A stretch of DNA of 63,021 nucleotides from an uncultured Clostridium sp. (lineage in GTDB: Bacteria > Bacillota > Clostridia > TANB77 > CAG-508): positions 1 through 63,021 of the forward strand of contig CAMJYG010000003.1 in NCBI GenBank assembly GCA_946409935.1. The letters run 5' to 3'. The translations under genes and the position numbers were made by a program. The notes below the pieces were generated by a model. The model had not been told where the DNA came from. It saw nothing but the letters and a program-made list of their open reading frames with translations, and made no database searches. Shown here one piece after another: positions 1 through 11,200 of the stretch (position 1 is the first letter of the stretch; each line of letters begins with the position of its first letter).

Positions 1-83
1 CTTCCTACTGTAGGAAAGCCCGTTATTTTTTATTAAAAAGCTTTAACTAGTAACAATATGCATAAATTTTATAGAAAATTCTA

Positions 84-112
84 TTCCCTTTTTTCAAAAA
101 ACGTAGTATAAT
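84..112 (+). promoter_or_regulatory. Putative mfd promoter
   Basis: A perfect -10 TATAAT lies at 107-112, 17 bases after a poor -35 match (TTCCCT at 84-89). A GGAAGGAA ribosome binding site follows just before the mfd start. The -10 is convincing and the -35 is weak. Confidence 0.45.
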
Positions 113-164
113 ATAAAACATAAAAAATAAGCAGTTTGTAAATTTGGAAGGAATGAATTAAAAA

Positions 165-3100
165 ATGAACACAATATTAGGAGAGCTTGGTAAGTCAAAT
201 AAATTTACAGATTTACTAAAACAGATAGAAAATAAAACAAGTCCGGTAGCAATATCGGGCTTAACTGACGTTGGCTTAATACAAATGAGTACGGCAATTA
301 ATGAGTTTGGAAAGATTCCTATATGTATAGTTACATATAATGAAATTCAAGCAAAAAAAATATATGAAGATATAAAATATTTTACAGATAAAGTAGTATT
401 ATTTCCAAAAAAAGAAATTGTAACTTATGACTATATAGCGGAAAGTAAGGATTTACCTTATGAAAGAATAGAAGCATTAAATTCAGTAATAACAAAGAAA
501 AATATAATTGTTGTTACAACAATAGAAGCATTAATGCAAAAGTTGCCTAAAAAAGATGTATTATATAAGAATGTATTAGATTTAAAAATAGGAGAGACCT
601 ATAATTTAGAAGAGGTAAAGCAAAGATTAGTAAAGCTAGGATATGCTAGAAGTGACCTAATTGAAGGAAGAGGGCAATTTAGTATTAGAGGTGGAATTGT
701 AGATATTTCTATAAGCGAAAATATTGGAGTAAGAATTGAATTTTGGGGAGATGAAGTAGATTCAATTAGAAATTTCAGTATTACAAGCCAAAGATCAATT
801 AATAGTTTAGAAAAAACTTCAATATATCCATCACACGAATATTTATTAGAAAAATCAATTGAAGTAGTAAGTGAAAAAATAAGAGAAGATTATAAAAATA
901 CCAAAAATGGCGAACTAATAGAACTAGATATAGAACAAATAAAAGCAGGAAATTATATCAGCAAAATAGACAAGTATTTTGATTGTTTTTATCAAGAGCA
1001 ACAAACTTTATTAGAATATTTATCTGATAATTACTGTTTATTTATTGATGAAATCAGCAAAATAGAAGCTAGAAGTAGAAATATTGAAATAGATAGAGAA
1101 AATTTAATTAAAGCATTATTTGAAAAAGAAAAAATAGTTCCAGAAGCTATTACAAATTCTTTAAAAATAGAAGATATAAAAGAAAAATTTGGAAAAAAAC
1201 AAATAATTTATATTGAAAAGCAAGATATAAAAAATAAAATAGCTGGGGAAAATTATAAATTTCAATATAGAGAAATTAATTACTATAAAAGCGAAATAGA
1301 TAATTTAATAGAAGAACTAAGAAAAGGAATAAATGAAAAGAAAAAAATATACATTTTAGTTTCAACAACTGAAAAAGCAAAAAAACTTCAAACATTATTA
1401 AATGAGAAAGAAATATTAAATAAAATTGAAGAAAAATTAAATCAAACTATTATAGTAAAATCAAATGAGTCTATAGTTACTATAACTATTGGAAAGATTT
1501 CCGCTGGATTTGAATGTTATGATTTAAATGAAATTGTAATATCAGCAGATGATTTAATAGATGGTGAAAAAAGGAAAAAAACAATTAGTAGTGCAGCTTT
1601 TAAAGAGGGAGAAAAAGTTGTATTTGCTGATTTAAAAGTACGGAGATTATGTGGTTCACAGAAAATATGGAATAGGTATTTATATAGGTGTAAATACTAT
1701 AAAAGCTGATAAAACTATAAAAGATTATATAAAAATAAAATATCAAAATGATGATATTCTATATATACCTACAAATGATATGGATTCTATTAGAAAATAT
1801 ATAGGTGGAGATGCAATACAGCCTAAGATAAATAAGCTTGGAACTAGAGACTGGGAAAATACCAAAACAAAAGTTAAAAAGAATTTACGAGAGGTTGCAA
1901 AAGAATTGATAGAATTGTATGCAAAAAGAGAAAAAGCACAGGGGTTTGCATTTAATAAAGATACACCTTGGCAAGGGGAATTTGAAGGTAAATTTCCATA
2001 TCAAGAAACAGACGACCAGCTTCGCTGTATAGAAGAAGTAAAAAAAGATATGGAATTAGCAAAGCCAATGGATAGACTATTATGTGGAGATGTAGGATAT
2101 GGAAAAACAGAAGTTGCATTAAGAGCTGCATTTAAAGCTACTATGGATCAAAAACAAGTAGCATATTTAGCACCAACTACAGTATTGGCAGAACAACAAT
2201 ATCAAGAATTTAAAGAAAGAATGAAAGATTTTCCTATTAAAGTAGAAATTTTAAATAGATTTAAAAGCAAAAAATATCAAGATGACGTAATAAAAAAATT
2301 GAAATTAGGAGAAGTTGATATAGTAATCGGAACACATAGATTACTAAGTAAAGATGTGGAGTTTAAAGACTTAGGTTTGTTAATTATAGATGAGGAGCAT
2401 AGATTTGGAGTAAAAGCAAAAGAAAAGATAAAACAATTAAAAACAAGTGTGGATGTACTTACAATGACAGCAACACCAATTCCAAGAACTATGCATATGT
2501 CAATAGTAGGAATAAGAGATATGTCTGTTATATATGAACCACCTCATAATAGAAAACCTGTACAGACGTATGTTTTAGAATATGATACAGAAGTTGTAAA
2601 AGAAGCAATTACAAAGGAATTAGAAAGAGGAGGTCAAGTATTTTACTTATTCAATAATGTTGAAGGAATAGAGAAAAAAGCAGATGATATATCAAAATTA
2701 GTTCCTGAGTCAGTTGTTACATTCGCACATGGAAAAATGACAGGAAATCAGATTGAAGAAATAATGAAAGAATTTACAGAAGGAAAGACAAATGTTTTGG
2801 TTTGTACTACAATATTAGAATCTGGAATTGATATACCAAATGCAAATACAATAATTGTAGAAAATGCAGACAGAATGGGATTGGCCCAACTTTACCAAAT
2901 ACGAGGAAGAGTTGGAAGAGCAGATAAACAAGCGTATGCATATATTACTTACAAAAGGGATAAATTATTATCAGAGGTTGCAGATAAAAGATTAAAAGCA
3001 ATAAAAGAATTTACAGAATTTGGTTCTGGTTTTAAAATTGCCATGAGAGATTTGGAAATACGTGGAGCAGGAAGTTTGCTTCGGAGAAATACAATCAGGT

Positions 3101-3625
3101 CATCTAGAGCAAGTAGGTTATGATACATATTGCAATTTGCTAGATGAAGTTGTAAAAGAAATGAAAGGCATAAAAGTTGAACCAGAAGTGGATATACAAA
3201 TAGACTTAAATGTAACAAGTTATATTCCAGATGAATATATAGAAGATTCAAATCAAAAAATAGAAATATATCAAAATATTGCACTTTGTAAAAATGAAGA
3301 AGATATTCAAAATATAATAGACGAAATAATAGATAGATTTGGAGATATGCCAGAAGAACTCGAGAATTTGATAGATATAGCTCGTATAAAATATTTAGCT
3401 AAAGGCTTAAATATTGAAAAAATTGCAAGTAAAAAAACGGCAGTATTATTTACTTTTAATGGAAGTAAGCAGGATATTGATATTCCAAGCTTAGTTAACA
3501 AATATGGTAATAAAATAAAGTTCTCTGCTGGTATAAAGCCAATGGTAACATTGGAAATAGGCTCATATAACGAAAGACAAATATTAAATGATGTGACTGA
3601 TTTTTTGAAAGAATTTCAAAAATAA
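165..3625 (+). CDS. mfd: Transcription-repair coupling factor Mfd, read through two CGG +1 shifts
   Basis: Mfd is a DNA translocase that removes RNA polymerase stalled at lesions and recruits UvrA. The gene is broken into three overlapping frames (165-1709, 1651-3123, 3062-3625). Skipping one C at 1641 and one at 3082 gives 1152 residues, the normal family length. The N-terminal UvrB-like part comes first. The RNAP-interaction domain (residues about 490-560, VHRKYGIG) starts right after shift 1. Helicase motifs follow: Walker A GDVGYGKTE, DEEHRFG and TATPIPRT. Shift 2 falls in the RecG-like motif GAGSLLGEIQSGH, where the glycine is conserved. The C-terminal TRCF domain is intact. Without the shifts, translation would stop 21 and 13 codons after the respective sites. 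Every domain is preserved, so decay is unlikely. Confidence 0.93.
1641..1644 (+). other. CGGA +1 frameshift site 1 (mfd)
   Basis: CGG is in frame as codon 493, preceded by GTA. The continuing frame starts at GGA (1642) and gives V-G-D-Y-V-V-H, the expected start of the RNAP-interaction domain. Frame 0 meets a stop at 1707-1709. The extra base is the C at 1641. Confidence 0.85.
3082..3085 (+). other. CGGA +1 frameshift site 2 (mfd)
   Basis: In-frame CGG follows CTT. Skipping the C restores L-L-G-E-I-Q-S-G-H, a conserved Mfd/RecG motif, and joins the frame ending at 3625. Frame 0 stops at 3121-3123. Confidence 0.85.
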
Positions 3626-3719
3626 TAGAATTTTTCCAATTGTTTGTTGTTATTCAGCAAATGTTGTTAAAACAATTTTTGATTATGGTATATTCCTAGC
3701 TCATTATGAATTAAAAAAT

Positions 3720-3881
3720 TTGTAAAAATGCTCGTTCAAGTTGAGACTGCGTAAGAAATTCACATAAATTTTATGGCACCCTTCCATTTTCTTCGAAAAT
3801 GAACTCTTTCCATAAAATTTATTAGAATTTATAGCTTAAAATAACATACTACAAATTTATTAGCTTTCCGATTTGCTCTTC
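3720..3881 (+). repeat. Intergenic nested hairpin plus family C repeat
   Basis: The gap 3626-3917 has no gene. It holds a hairpin with the motif GGCACCCTTCC / GAACTCTTTCC around 3774-3811, also seen at 32877-32920. A block at 3821-3875 matches 34829-34880 directly and about 59180-59243 in inverted orientation (family C). Confidence 0.7.
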
Positions 3882-3917
3882 TCTTAATAAAAGTAAAGTT
3901 AGAAAGGAAATTTTGAG

Positions 3918-4712
3918 ATGCAAATAATTTCAAGTAAAGAAAATGATTTAATTAAGCACATAAAAAAATTGAAAGATAAAAAATATAGAGATATTAGTAA
4001 TCAATATATTGTAGAAGGTATTAAGCTGGTATCTGAAGCTATTCAAGAAAATGCTAATATTAAAGAAATTGTATTGTGCGAAGATTGTGAAAAATCAGAG
4101 ATCATTCCAAAGGATTTAATGTATGAGATAGCCAAAAAAGAGTGTATTTATGTAACAGAAAAGATTTTTAAATTTATTACAGAGGTGCAGGCTCCTCAAG
4201 GTATACTTGCTGTAATTGAAAGAGACAACGATAATAATAAAATTAATTATGATGTAGACATAATAGTTGCGATTGATGATATACAAGATCCCGGAAATTT
4301 AGGAACTATTTTAAGAACAGTAGATAGTATAGGTGTAACACAAATTTTAGTATCTAAAGGTACAGTAGATGCTTACAATTCTAAAGTAGTAAGATCAACT
4401 ATGGGAGCTATATTTAGAATAAAAATAATAGAATGTGAGGATTTAGAAAAGACTTTAAAAGAGGTAAAAAAGCATGATTTTAAAGTAGTTGTGTCTTCAC
4501 TTCAAACTGAAAATAATATATATAGTATAGATTATAATAAAAAAGTTATTGTTATAGGAAATGAAGCGAATGGGGTAGAACCAAAAATACAAGATTTGGC
4601 AGATGAAAAAATAAAAATTCCTATGTTTGGAAAAACTGAAAGTTTAAATGCTTCAGTTGCAACAGGAATTATACTTTATGAATATGTTAGGCAGAAATTT
4701 TTTGTACAATAG
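3918..4712 (+). CDS. TrmH/SpoU-family RNA 2'-O-ribose methyltransferase
   Basis: This 264-residue SPOUT methyltransferase uses S-adenosylmethionine to methylate a ribose 2'-OH in rRNA or tRNA. The N-terminal part (to about residue 95) is a substrate-binding domain. The C-terminal SpoU domain shows motif 1 (DDIQDPGNLGTILRT), motif 2 (GNEANGV) and motif 3 (SLNASVATGI), which form the deep trefoil knot. The ATG has a GAAAGGAA site nine bases upstream. It lies between mfd and another SPOUT enzyme on the same strand. Family assignment is sure; the exact target nucleotide cannot be told (RlmB/TsnR-like). Confidence 0.88.
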   Translation: MQIISSKENDLIKHIKKLKDKKYRDISNQYIVEGIKLVSEAIQENANIKEIVLCEDCEKSEIIPKDLMYEIAKKECIYVTEKIFKFITEVQAPQGILAVIERDNDNNKINYDVDIIVAIDDIQDPGNLGTILRTVDSIGVTQILVSKGTVDAYNSKVVRSTMGAIFRIKIIECEDLEKTLKEVKKHDFKVVVSSLQTENNIYSIDYNKKVIVIGNEANGVEPKIQDLADEKIKIPMFGKTESLNASVATGIILYEYVRQKFFVQ

Positions 4713-4771
4713 GAAACAAACAGTAACATCTTTATAAAAAAGAAAGTCAAAAGTTGAAAAAAAAATATCCT

Positions 4772-4808
4772 TCCGACTAATTTAATATCAAATATTAAAT
4801 TAGTCGGA
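4772..4808 (+). other. Perfect hairpin before trmL
   Basis: A perfect inverted repeat (TCCGACTAATTTAATA and its complement around a short loop) sits about 40 bases before trmL. No T-run follows, so it is not a standard terminator. It could stabilise or gate the trmL message. Confidence 0.6.
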
Positions 4809-4848
4809 GAGAAGGGATTTATAAATTAGGAGGGAACGAAAATTAAAA

Positions 4849-5352
4849 ATGAAATTAAATGTAGTAATGGTAGAACCAGAAATTCCACAAAATACAGGAA
4901 ATATTGCAAGAACATGTGCTATAACTGGAGCCAAACTCCACTTAGTACATCCACTTGGATTTAAAATAGACGAAAAGTCTATAAAAAGAGCAGGTTTGGA
5001 CTATTGGGATAAAGTCGAAATAGAAGAACATAATTCTTTAGAAGATTTTTTAGAAAAATATAATCCAGAAGATAATAATATGTTTTTTGCTACAACAAAA
5101 GGAAAAACTAAATATACTGATGTAGATTATTCTAAAATGGATGAAGTTTTTGTACTATATGGGAAAGAGACAAAAGGTCTTCCAGAATGGCTTCTTGAAA
5201 AGTATTTAAATCAAAAAACTATAAGAATACCTATGCTTCCAACGTTAAGGTCACTTAATTTATCAAATTCTGTGGCTATTATTACATATGAAATTTTAAG
5301 ACAACATAATTTTGAAGATTTACAAGAAATTAGCTCATATTTTGATAAATAA
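4849..5352 (+). CDS. trmL: tRNA (cytidine/uridine-34-2'-O)-methyltransferase TrmL
   Basis: This small 167-residue SPOUT enzyme methylates the wobble ribose of tRNA-Leu in its family. It has the single-domain length of TrmL. Visible motifs are N-terminal EPEIPQNTGNIART, central LYGKETKGLPE and C-terminal SLNLSNSVAIITYE, matching SPOUT motifs 1-3 in order. The ATG is preceded by AGGAGG with a slightly long spacing. A terminator-like hairpin follows the stop. Confidence 0.9.
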   Translation: MKLNVVMVEPEIPQNTGNIARTCAITGAKLHLVHPLGFKIDEKSIKRAGLDYWDKVEIEEHNSLEDFLEKYNPEDNNMFFATTKGKTKYTDVDYSKMDEVFVLYGKETKGLPEWLLEKYLNQKTIRIPMLPTLRSLNLSNSVAIITYEILRQHNFEDLQEISSYFDK

Positions 5353-5387
5353 TAGTTACTATATATCAAAATAAGAGAAATAATGAC

Positions 5388-5436
5388 GAAAAATAAGAAG
5401 ATTTGTAGAAACTATTGCAAGTTTTCTTATTTTTTG
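5388..5436 (+). terminator. Rho-independent terminator after trmL
   Basis: The arms GAAAAATAAGAA and TTCTTATTTTTT pair around a loop and end in a T-run just after the trmL stop. Confidence 0.7.
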
Positions 5437-5583
5437 CTAATCTAAAGTTAGAAAATATTTTTTTAAATCTAATTTAATTTTATTTTTTTTCAATTTTTTT
5501 TATCAATTTAAATAATCAATTTTAATCCATTCAAAATTTCATTTTTTAAAACACAACAATAAAATTAAAAAGGAGGAGGATTA

Positions 5584-6231
5584 TTGAAAGTATTTACCTA
5601 TAACCAATATATAGAGTATATTCACAAGGTGAGGTTAAATGCAGTTTTACAATTAGCAGAAGAAAATGCAGGATATAACTTAGAGTGTACAAGTGAGCAA
5701 AACAGTAACGATAAAGCGATAATAGATATACTAAAGAAAAAAAGAGAAGTATCAAGTTTAATAAATGACTTTTTGATACCAAGAGAAAAAGTACAAGCTA
5801 AAGATTTACAGGTATATACTAATGATTATATAAATAAAAAAAATAATTCAAAAGAATTTCAAATTATATATAAAATAGAAAAAAAGCCGATATTTTATTT
5901 ATTTAAATATAAAGTTAAAACAGATGACGAAATTAATTATAAAATACTAAATTCTTGTATAGATATAATACAGTCTTGGAGCATCGGTCAAAAAAAAGAA
6001 AAACATGAAAGATATCCACTAATAGTTCCGGTTGTTATTTATACAGGTAAAGATATTTGGAAAATTCCAAAGCATAATAAACAAAAGAAAATAGGTACAT
6101 TTATATTAGAAAAAAATCAAATAGATTTAGAATATAATATTATTGATATAAATAAACTATCAACAAAATTTTTATTACAAAAGAATAGCGAATTTAGCCA
6201 AAGAATGTTAATTATGAAGGCTAACTCTTGA
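5584..6231 (+). CDS. Rpn/YhgA-like PD-(D/E)XK nuclease family protein
   Basis: The 215-residue protein resembles the Rpn family (recombination-promoting nuclease, formerly YhgA-like transposase). It shows a conserved N-terminal segment (reading KVFTYNQYIEYIHKVRLNAV), then residues about 88-165 with the pattern EFQIIYKIEKKPIFYLFKYK and PLIVPVVIYTGK typical of that family. It is shorter than usual Rpn proteins (about 290-300 residues), so it may be a truncated or divergent member. The start is TTG with an excellent AAGGAGGAGG site. Its end overlaps the longest possible frame of the next Xre gene, suggesting co-transcription. Confidence in the family is moderate. Confidence 0.6.
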   Translation: MKVFTYNQYIEYIHKVRLNAVLQLAEENAGYNLECTSEQNSNDKAIIDILKKKREVSSLINDFLIPREKVQAKDLQVYTNDYINKKNNSKEFQIIYKIEKKPIFYLFKYKVKTDDEINYKILNSCIDIIQSWSIGQKKEKHERYPLIVPVVIYTGKDIWKIPKHNKQKKIGTFILEKNQIDLEYNIIDINKLSTKFLLQKNSEFSQRMLIMKANS

Positions 6232-6629
6232 TTATTAATCTGTTACAGTCTAGTAACATTAAATATTGGATTTTTTCAATTACTAAGGAGAGTGATTATA
6301 TAGATATAGATTATAGAATTATAGGAGAGAGAATAAAAAATCTAAGAAATAATAAAAATATTTCTCAAGAAAAACTAGCTAAAGGGCTAAATGTACCAGT
6401 TACAGATATTTGTGAGGTAGAAAAAGGAGCTAGGATTGAATTAGAAAAAATAGCTCAAATAAGTACAGTATTAGCTGTACCAATTGAACAAATAATTTCT
6501 GGTACAGTACCACAAGCTCCTAATTACTTAAATCAAGATTTATATCAAGTTTTGATTAAATGTACACCAGATAAACAGAAATTAATATACAATATTGCTA
6601 AGATTGTACTAGGAGCTGAATTTGTATAA
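6228..6629 (+). CDS. Xre-family HTH regulator with uncertain start
   Basis: The frame contains a clear Xre-type helix-turn-helix (residues about 33-92, RIKNLRNNKNISQEKLAKGL). A short C-terminal tail follows (TPDKQKLIYNIAKIVLG), as in Clostridia stand-alone Xre proteins. The longest frame begins at a TTG overlapping the previous stop and adds about 25 unlikely residues. The only good ribosome site, AAGGAG at 6285-6290, has no ATG/GTG/TTG after it; nine bases on is an ATA codon (6300). The true start may be this non-standard codon, or the original ATG has been mutated. Probably a DNA-binding regulator; target unknown. Confidence 0.65.
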   Translation: MIINLLQSSNIKYWIFSITKESDYIDIDYRIIGERIKNLRNNKNISQEKLAKGLNVPVTDICEVEKGARIELEKIAQISTVLAVPIEQIISGTVPQAPNYLNQDLYQVLIKCTPDKQKLIYNIAKIVLGAEFV

Positions 6630-6675
6630 GGTTGTTTTTTAAAATTTTAAATGTGTAAATGTAAAATATTGATAA

Positions 6676-6851
6676 GGTTGAAAAATAACTACAGTTTTGA
6701 CGGCGTTATATTATATTTAAAACGCGGTTTACACAAGGTATACTGACGCTGTAACAAGCAAAGCTTTAACAGCCTCAGTAGCATACAAAAAGTATTCGCC
6801 CTTGCCTTTTAAATATAATATGTCTTGTCAAAATTTAATTCTTTTCCAACC
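6676..6851 (+). repeat. Family A palindromic repeat, long form
   Basis: The ends GGTTGAAAAATAA and TTTTCCAACC are those of the 125-base copies at 41460 and 42626. The inner stems (GTTATATTATATTTAAAACG and its partner) are kept, but the central loop is longer. It fills the gap 6630-6963 together with the next promoter. Confidence 0.8.
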
Positions 6852-6896
6852 AAAATTAAAAAAAGAATATAAAAAAAGAATAACCAAAATGTCTGT

Positions 6897-6925
6897 TTGA
6901 CAAAAAGTGCTAAAAATAGTATAAT
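6897..6925 (+). promoter_or_regulatory. Consensus sigma-A promoter
   Basis: TTGACA at 6897-6902, 17-base spacer, TATAAT at 6920-6925: a perfect consensus pointing at the gene starting at 6964. Confidence 0.85.
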
Positions 6926-6963
6926 ATACGTATAGAATAAATATTTGAAAAGGAGGCATGGAT

Positions 6964-8034
6964 ATGGCATTACTCGATATTTTTAGAAAAAAGAAACCAA
7001 AAAGTACTGATGAAAAAATAGAAGAAGCAAGGAGAGCAAGAGTGGAAATTGAAAATAGTTATCCAAAGGATCCAAAAGAAGAAATGGATAACTATTTATA
7101 TGAAGCATTAAACGGTTTGGAAGAATCTGGAGCTTATAAAATGCAAATGAAAATGGTAGAAGAAAGAATAAAAAAATTAGAAGATGAGGAATATGAGGAA
7201 TTTAAAAAATTAGGAATAACAAGGGAAGATTATAATTTATTAGGAGAAATTGAGAATTCTATAAGTAGTGCAGAAAATGAGGAATATAAGGATTTTGAAA
7301 AATTGGAAAAAATACGTGGAGATTTTTTGAAATTTGTGGAAAATAATCCAAAGCTTTTTGTGGAAATGAGAATCGATACATTAGAAAAAAATGAAGATTA
7401 TTCCAATATAGCTTTTAAAAGATTATCAGATGTGGGAAAAAATTGTGTGATTATACAATCATATTTGGAATGTTACAAAAAATTACAAGAATCAGGAAAG
7501 AAAACTGAAATGGCAAAATTTAAATCCGATTTAAAAGAAGATGTTAATACAGAAGAAATATTAAAAAAAGTAGAAATAGAAGAAAAAAAGAAAGAGTACA
7601 TAAAAAATCATCCATATGCAAAAATTTTGGATGAATTAATGGAGTATGCAAATACAAAACAATTTTATGGAACTTCTGAAGAAAGTGTTTTTGCTCAATA
7701 TAAAATTGCTTCTATCATTGATAATAGAGCCCAAAAGGCTAAATTTGTTTCAGGTGCAAAAAGTATTTTTGAATGTGAGATAAATGGAGAAAAAATAATG
7801 TATGGAAGGCAACATGCAGAATGGGTACTAAAAGTATTGCATAGACTAGGTATAATAGATTTAAGTAATAATTTATCTGAATTTGCTCATATGAGAGAGA
7901 ATTATTTGTCAGATGAAGAAGTAAACAATCGTACAAAAAAATGGATAATAGAAGCTGAACGTTTATATATATCTAGTACCGAATTGCCAGAAGAATATAA
8001 AAAATATATACATGAAGGTAATCTTAGAGGATAA
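6964..8034 (+). CDS. Unknown charged coiled-coil protein
   Basis: This 356-residue soluble protein is rich in Lys and Glu with long heptad-like stretches (residues about 15-200), and no signal peptide or membrane segment. I recognise no family. The C-terminal third (about 205-320) is less charged and looks globular (YGTSEESVFAQYKIASIIDN, then GRQHAEWVLKVLHRLGIIDL). The ATG at 6964 is preferred over 6958 because it is eight bases from AAGGAGG. It has its own perfect promoter and a terminator at 8114, so it is monocistronic. The function is not known. Confidence 0.8.
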   Translation: MALLDIFRKKKPKSTDEKIEEARRARVEIENSYPKDPKEEMDNYLYEALNGLEESGAYKMQMKMVEERIKKLEDEEYEEFKKLGITREDYNLLGEIENSISSAENEEYKDFEKLEKIRGDFLKFVENNPKLFVEMRIDTLEKNEDYSNIAFKRLSDVGKNCVIIQSYLECYKKLQESGKKTEMAKFKSDLKEDVNTEEILKKVEIEEKKKEYIKNHPYAKILDELMEYANTKQFYGTSEESVFAQYKIASIIDNRAQKAKFVSGAKSIFECEINGEKIMYGRQHAEWVLKVLHRLGIIDLSNNLSEFAHMRENYLSDEEVNNRTKKWIIEAERLYISSTELPEEYKKYIHEGNLRG

Positions 8035-8113
8035 TTAAAAAAATAATTTTTATAGTTTTTAATACTATATATTTAAGATTAACTTTAAGTAAAATAAAAA
8101 AATTATATAAATC

Positions 8114-8137
8114 AAAGAAGCCTATTGGCTTCTTTTT
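8114..8137 (+). terminator. Rho-independent terminator
   Basis: AAAGAAGCC-TATT-GGCTTCTTTTT, a short strong hairpin with a T-run, between the unknown gene and smc. Confidence 0.85.
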
Positions 8138-8263
8138 AAATCTTACAATTTACGATAATAATTCACTAAGTAAATGTTTTATTCAAACCCAAAATTCTAT
8201 TTACAAATCACAAAAAATAGTATAAACTTTATAAGATAAAAGAAGAACAAAAGGTGATAATAA

Positions 8264-11200
8264 ATGTATTTAAAAAGATTAGAATTACAAGGTTTTAAAT
8301 CCTTTGCAGATAAAACTGTACTAGAATTTATGCCTGGAATAACAAGTGTAATTGGTCCAAATGGTTCAGGAAAAAGTAATATATCTGACGCTATAAGATG
8401 GGTACTTGGAGAACAAAGTATGAAGTCTCTAAGAGGAACTAAATCTCTAGATATTATTTTTGCAGGAACACAAAATAGAAAATCATTAGGCTTTGCAGAA
8501 AGTTCATTAGTATTTGATAACTCAGATGGTGCATTACCTATTGAATATACAGAAGTTACTGTAACCAGAAAGATTTATAGAAGCGGAGAAACAGGATATT
8601 TTATAAACAAAGTGCCATGTAGACTTAAAGATGTTTTAGAATTATTTATGGATACTGGTATTGGAAAAGATGGATACTCTATAATTGGACAAGGTAAAAT
8701 AGATGAAATATTAAGTAATAAATCAGAAGATAGAAGAAATATTTTTGAAGAAGCAGCTGGAATTGTAAAATATAGAACAAGAAAAGCTGAAAGCGAAAAA
8801 AAATTAGAACATACTAAATTAAATTTACTTAGAATAAACGATATTTTAGCAGAAATAGAAACAAATATAGAACCATTAAAAAATCAATCTGAAAAAGCAA
8901 AAAAATATTTGAATTTAAGAGAAGAGTTAAAAAACATTGAAATAGGGCTTTTTATTTATAATATTGAAAAATATAAAATAAATTTAGAAGAAATAGTAAA
9001 AGATGAAGATGTCTTCGAAAATCAATGTAAAAATGAGGAAGAAAAATTAGAAAGAATAAAAAGTCTTAAAGAAGAACTAAAATTCCAAATTGATGAAATA
9101 ACTAATCAAATTGAAGAAATGTCTAATATTGGTTTTGAAAGTAAAAAAGAAATTGAAATGCTAAATTCAGACATAAATGTTGCGAATACAAGAATTAGTA
9201 ACAACAAAGAGAACAAATTAAGATATGAAAAAGAAATAGAAGAACAACAGGAAAGATTTAAAGAATTAGAAGAAGAAATAAAACAAAAACAAGAGAAAAG
9301 AGCTAATTTACAACAAAATAAAGATAAATTTGAAAAAGAGTTAAAACAAAAAGAAGAAGAATTAGAAAAAATAACTAAAACATTATCAGATAAAGAAATA
9401 GAAATTGAAGCACATAAATTGAAAGTTGAGCAAAATACAGATAAAAAATATGAAATGCAATCACAAATAAATACACAAGAAATAAATTATCAAAATGATG
9501 AAAAAAGGCAAAAACAAATCAAAAATGAGATAGAAAATAGTATTTCTGAATTAGATTCTACAAGATTGGAAAAAGAAGAAATAGAAAAGAATTTTTACGA
9601 AATTGAAAGTAAAAGAAACAAATTTTTAAAATCATTAGAACAGGTCAATTCAAAAAAAGAAGAAGCTGATATCAAAATTAAAAATTTTGATAATAGTATA
9701 AATACATATTTAAGTGAGATGAGAATTAAAGAATCTAAACTTAAATTTTTAATAGAAACTGAAAAAGAAAAAGAAGGTTATATAAAAAGTGTAAAATCAC
9801 TTTTAAAAGATTGTGAATCTATTAAAGAATTAGGAAAAGGAATGCATGGTGTGCTTGCAAATATAATAGATGTACCTGAAGAATATCAAACAGCAATTGA
9901 AATGTGTTTAGGTGCAAGTTTGCAAAACATCGTAACAGATAATGAAGAAGATGCTAAAAAGTTGGTAGAGCATTTAAGAAAAAATAATTTGGGAAGAGCT
10001 TCTTTTTTACCTATAACCTCGGTTAAAGGTAAGAAACTAGAAAAAATAAATGGAAAAGAAAGTGGATTTATAGGCATTGCATCAGATTTAATAAAATATG
10101 AAAAAAAATATGAGCAAATTGTTTTAAATCTATTGGGAAGAACTGTAGTTGTTAATAATATGGAAACAGCTATAAAAGTTGCAAAACAAAATGGATATTC
10201 ATTTAGAATTATTACATTGGATGGTGATGTTATCAATCCATCTGGAGCGATTACAGGAGGTTCTGTTAGCAAAAAAACTGTAAATATACTTGGTAGAGGA
10301 AAAGAAATAGAAAAGCTTGAAGCTGAAATAAAGGAAATAAAAGATAAAATTCAAAAATTGCAAAAAGAAAAAGAAGAATACCAAAAATCAATTGAGGATA
10401 TTTTAGACGAAGCAACAGTATTGGAAAAAGAACTTCAAGAAATAGATATAAATTATGCAACAGAAAAACAGAAATCTATTGCTATAAATGAAAATATAAG
10501 AAAGATTGAGGAAAAATTAAATAGACTAAAAGATGAAGAAGCAATAATTGAAAAACAAAAACAAGAGGCAATTGTAAATAAAGAAAATTTACAAGAAGAA
10601 ATAAAGACTTTAATAGAAGAAACAGAAAGTCTAAATAAAATAATTACAGAATTTGCCGAATTACATAAGGATAATCAAAAATATATAGACAATCTAAATT
10701 TTGATATTACAAATTTGAAAATATCTGTTTCATCTTTTGATGAAAGTGAAGCTTCAATAGAAGAAATACAAGAGAGAATTAATTTAGAAATGCAAAATAT
10801 AAAAAATAGTATTGAAAACAAAAAAATGCAAATAGAGCAAATAATAACAGATGACTTCAATTTAGAAAAATCTATAGAAGACATAAAACAAAAAATTGCA
10901 AAAATAAATGAAGAAGTTAAAAATAGTGGAACAAAGGTAGAAGGCTTAAAGCAAGAAAGAATAAATAAAAATGATATTTTAGCTAAGCAAGAGGAAGATA
11001 TAACAAATACATTCAAAATAATAGAAGATTTAAAAGCTCAAATTGTAAAAATAGATGTAAAGAAAACTAAATTAGAAGAAGATATAAATTTTAATATAAA
11101 TAAAATGTGGGAAGAATATGAATTAACTCCAAACAATGCTGGAGAATATAAAAAGCCTGAAAATGTTGCCTTAACTCAAAAGAAAGTAAATAATTTAAGA

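Noticed and set aside
165-3625. mfd as three separate genes
   Set aside because: The second and third frames lack plausible ribosome sites and starts, and the pieces join inside conserved motifs.
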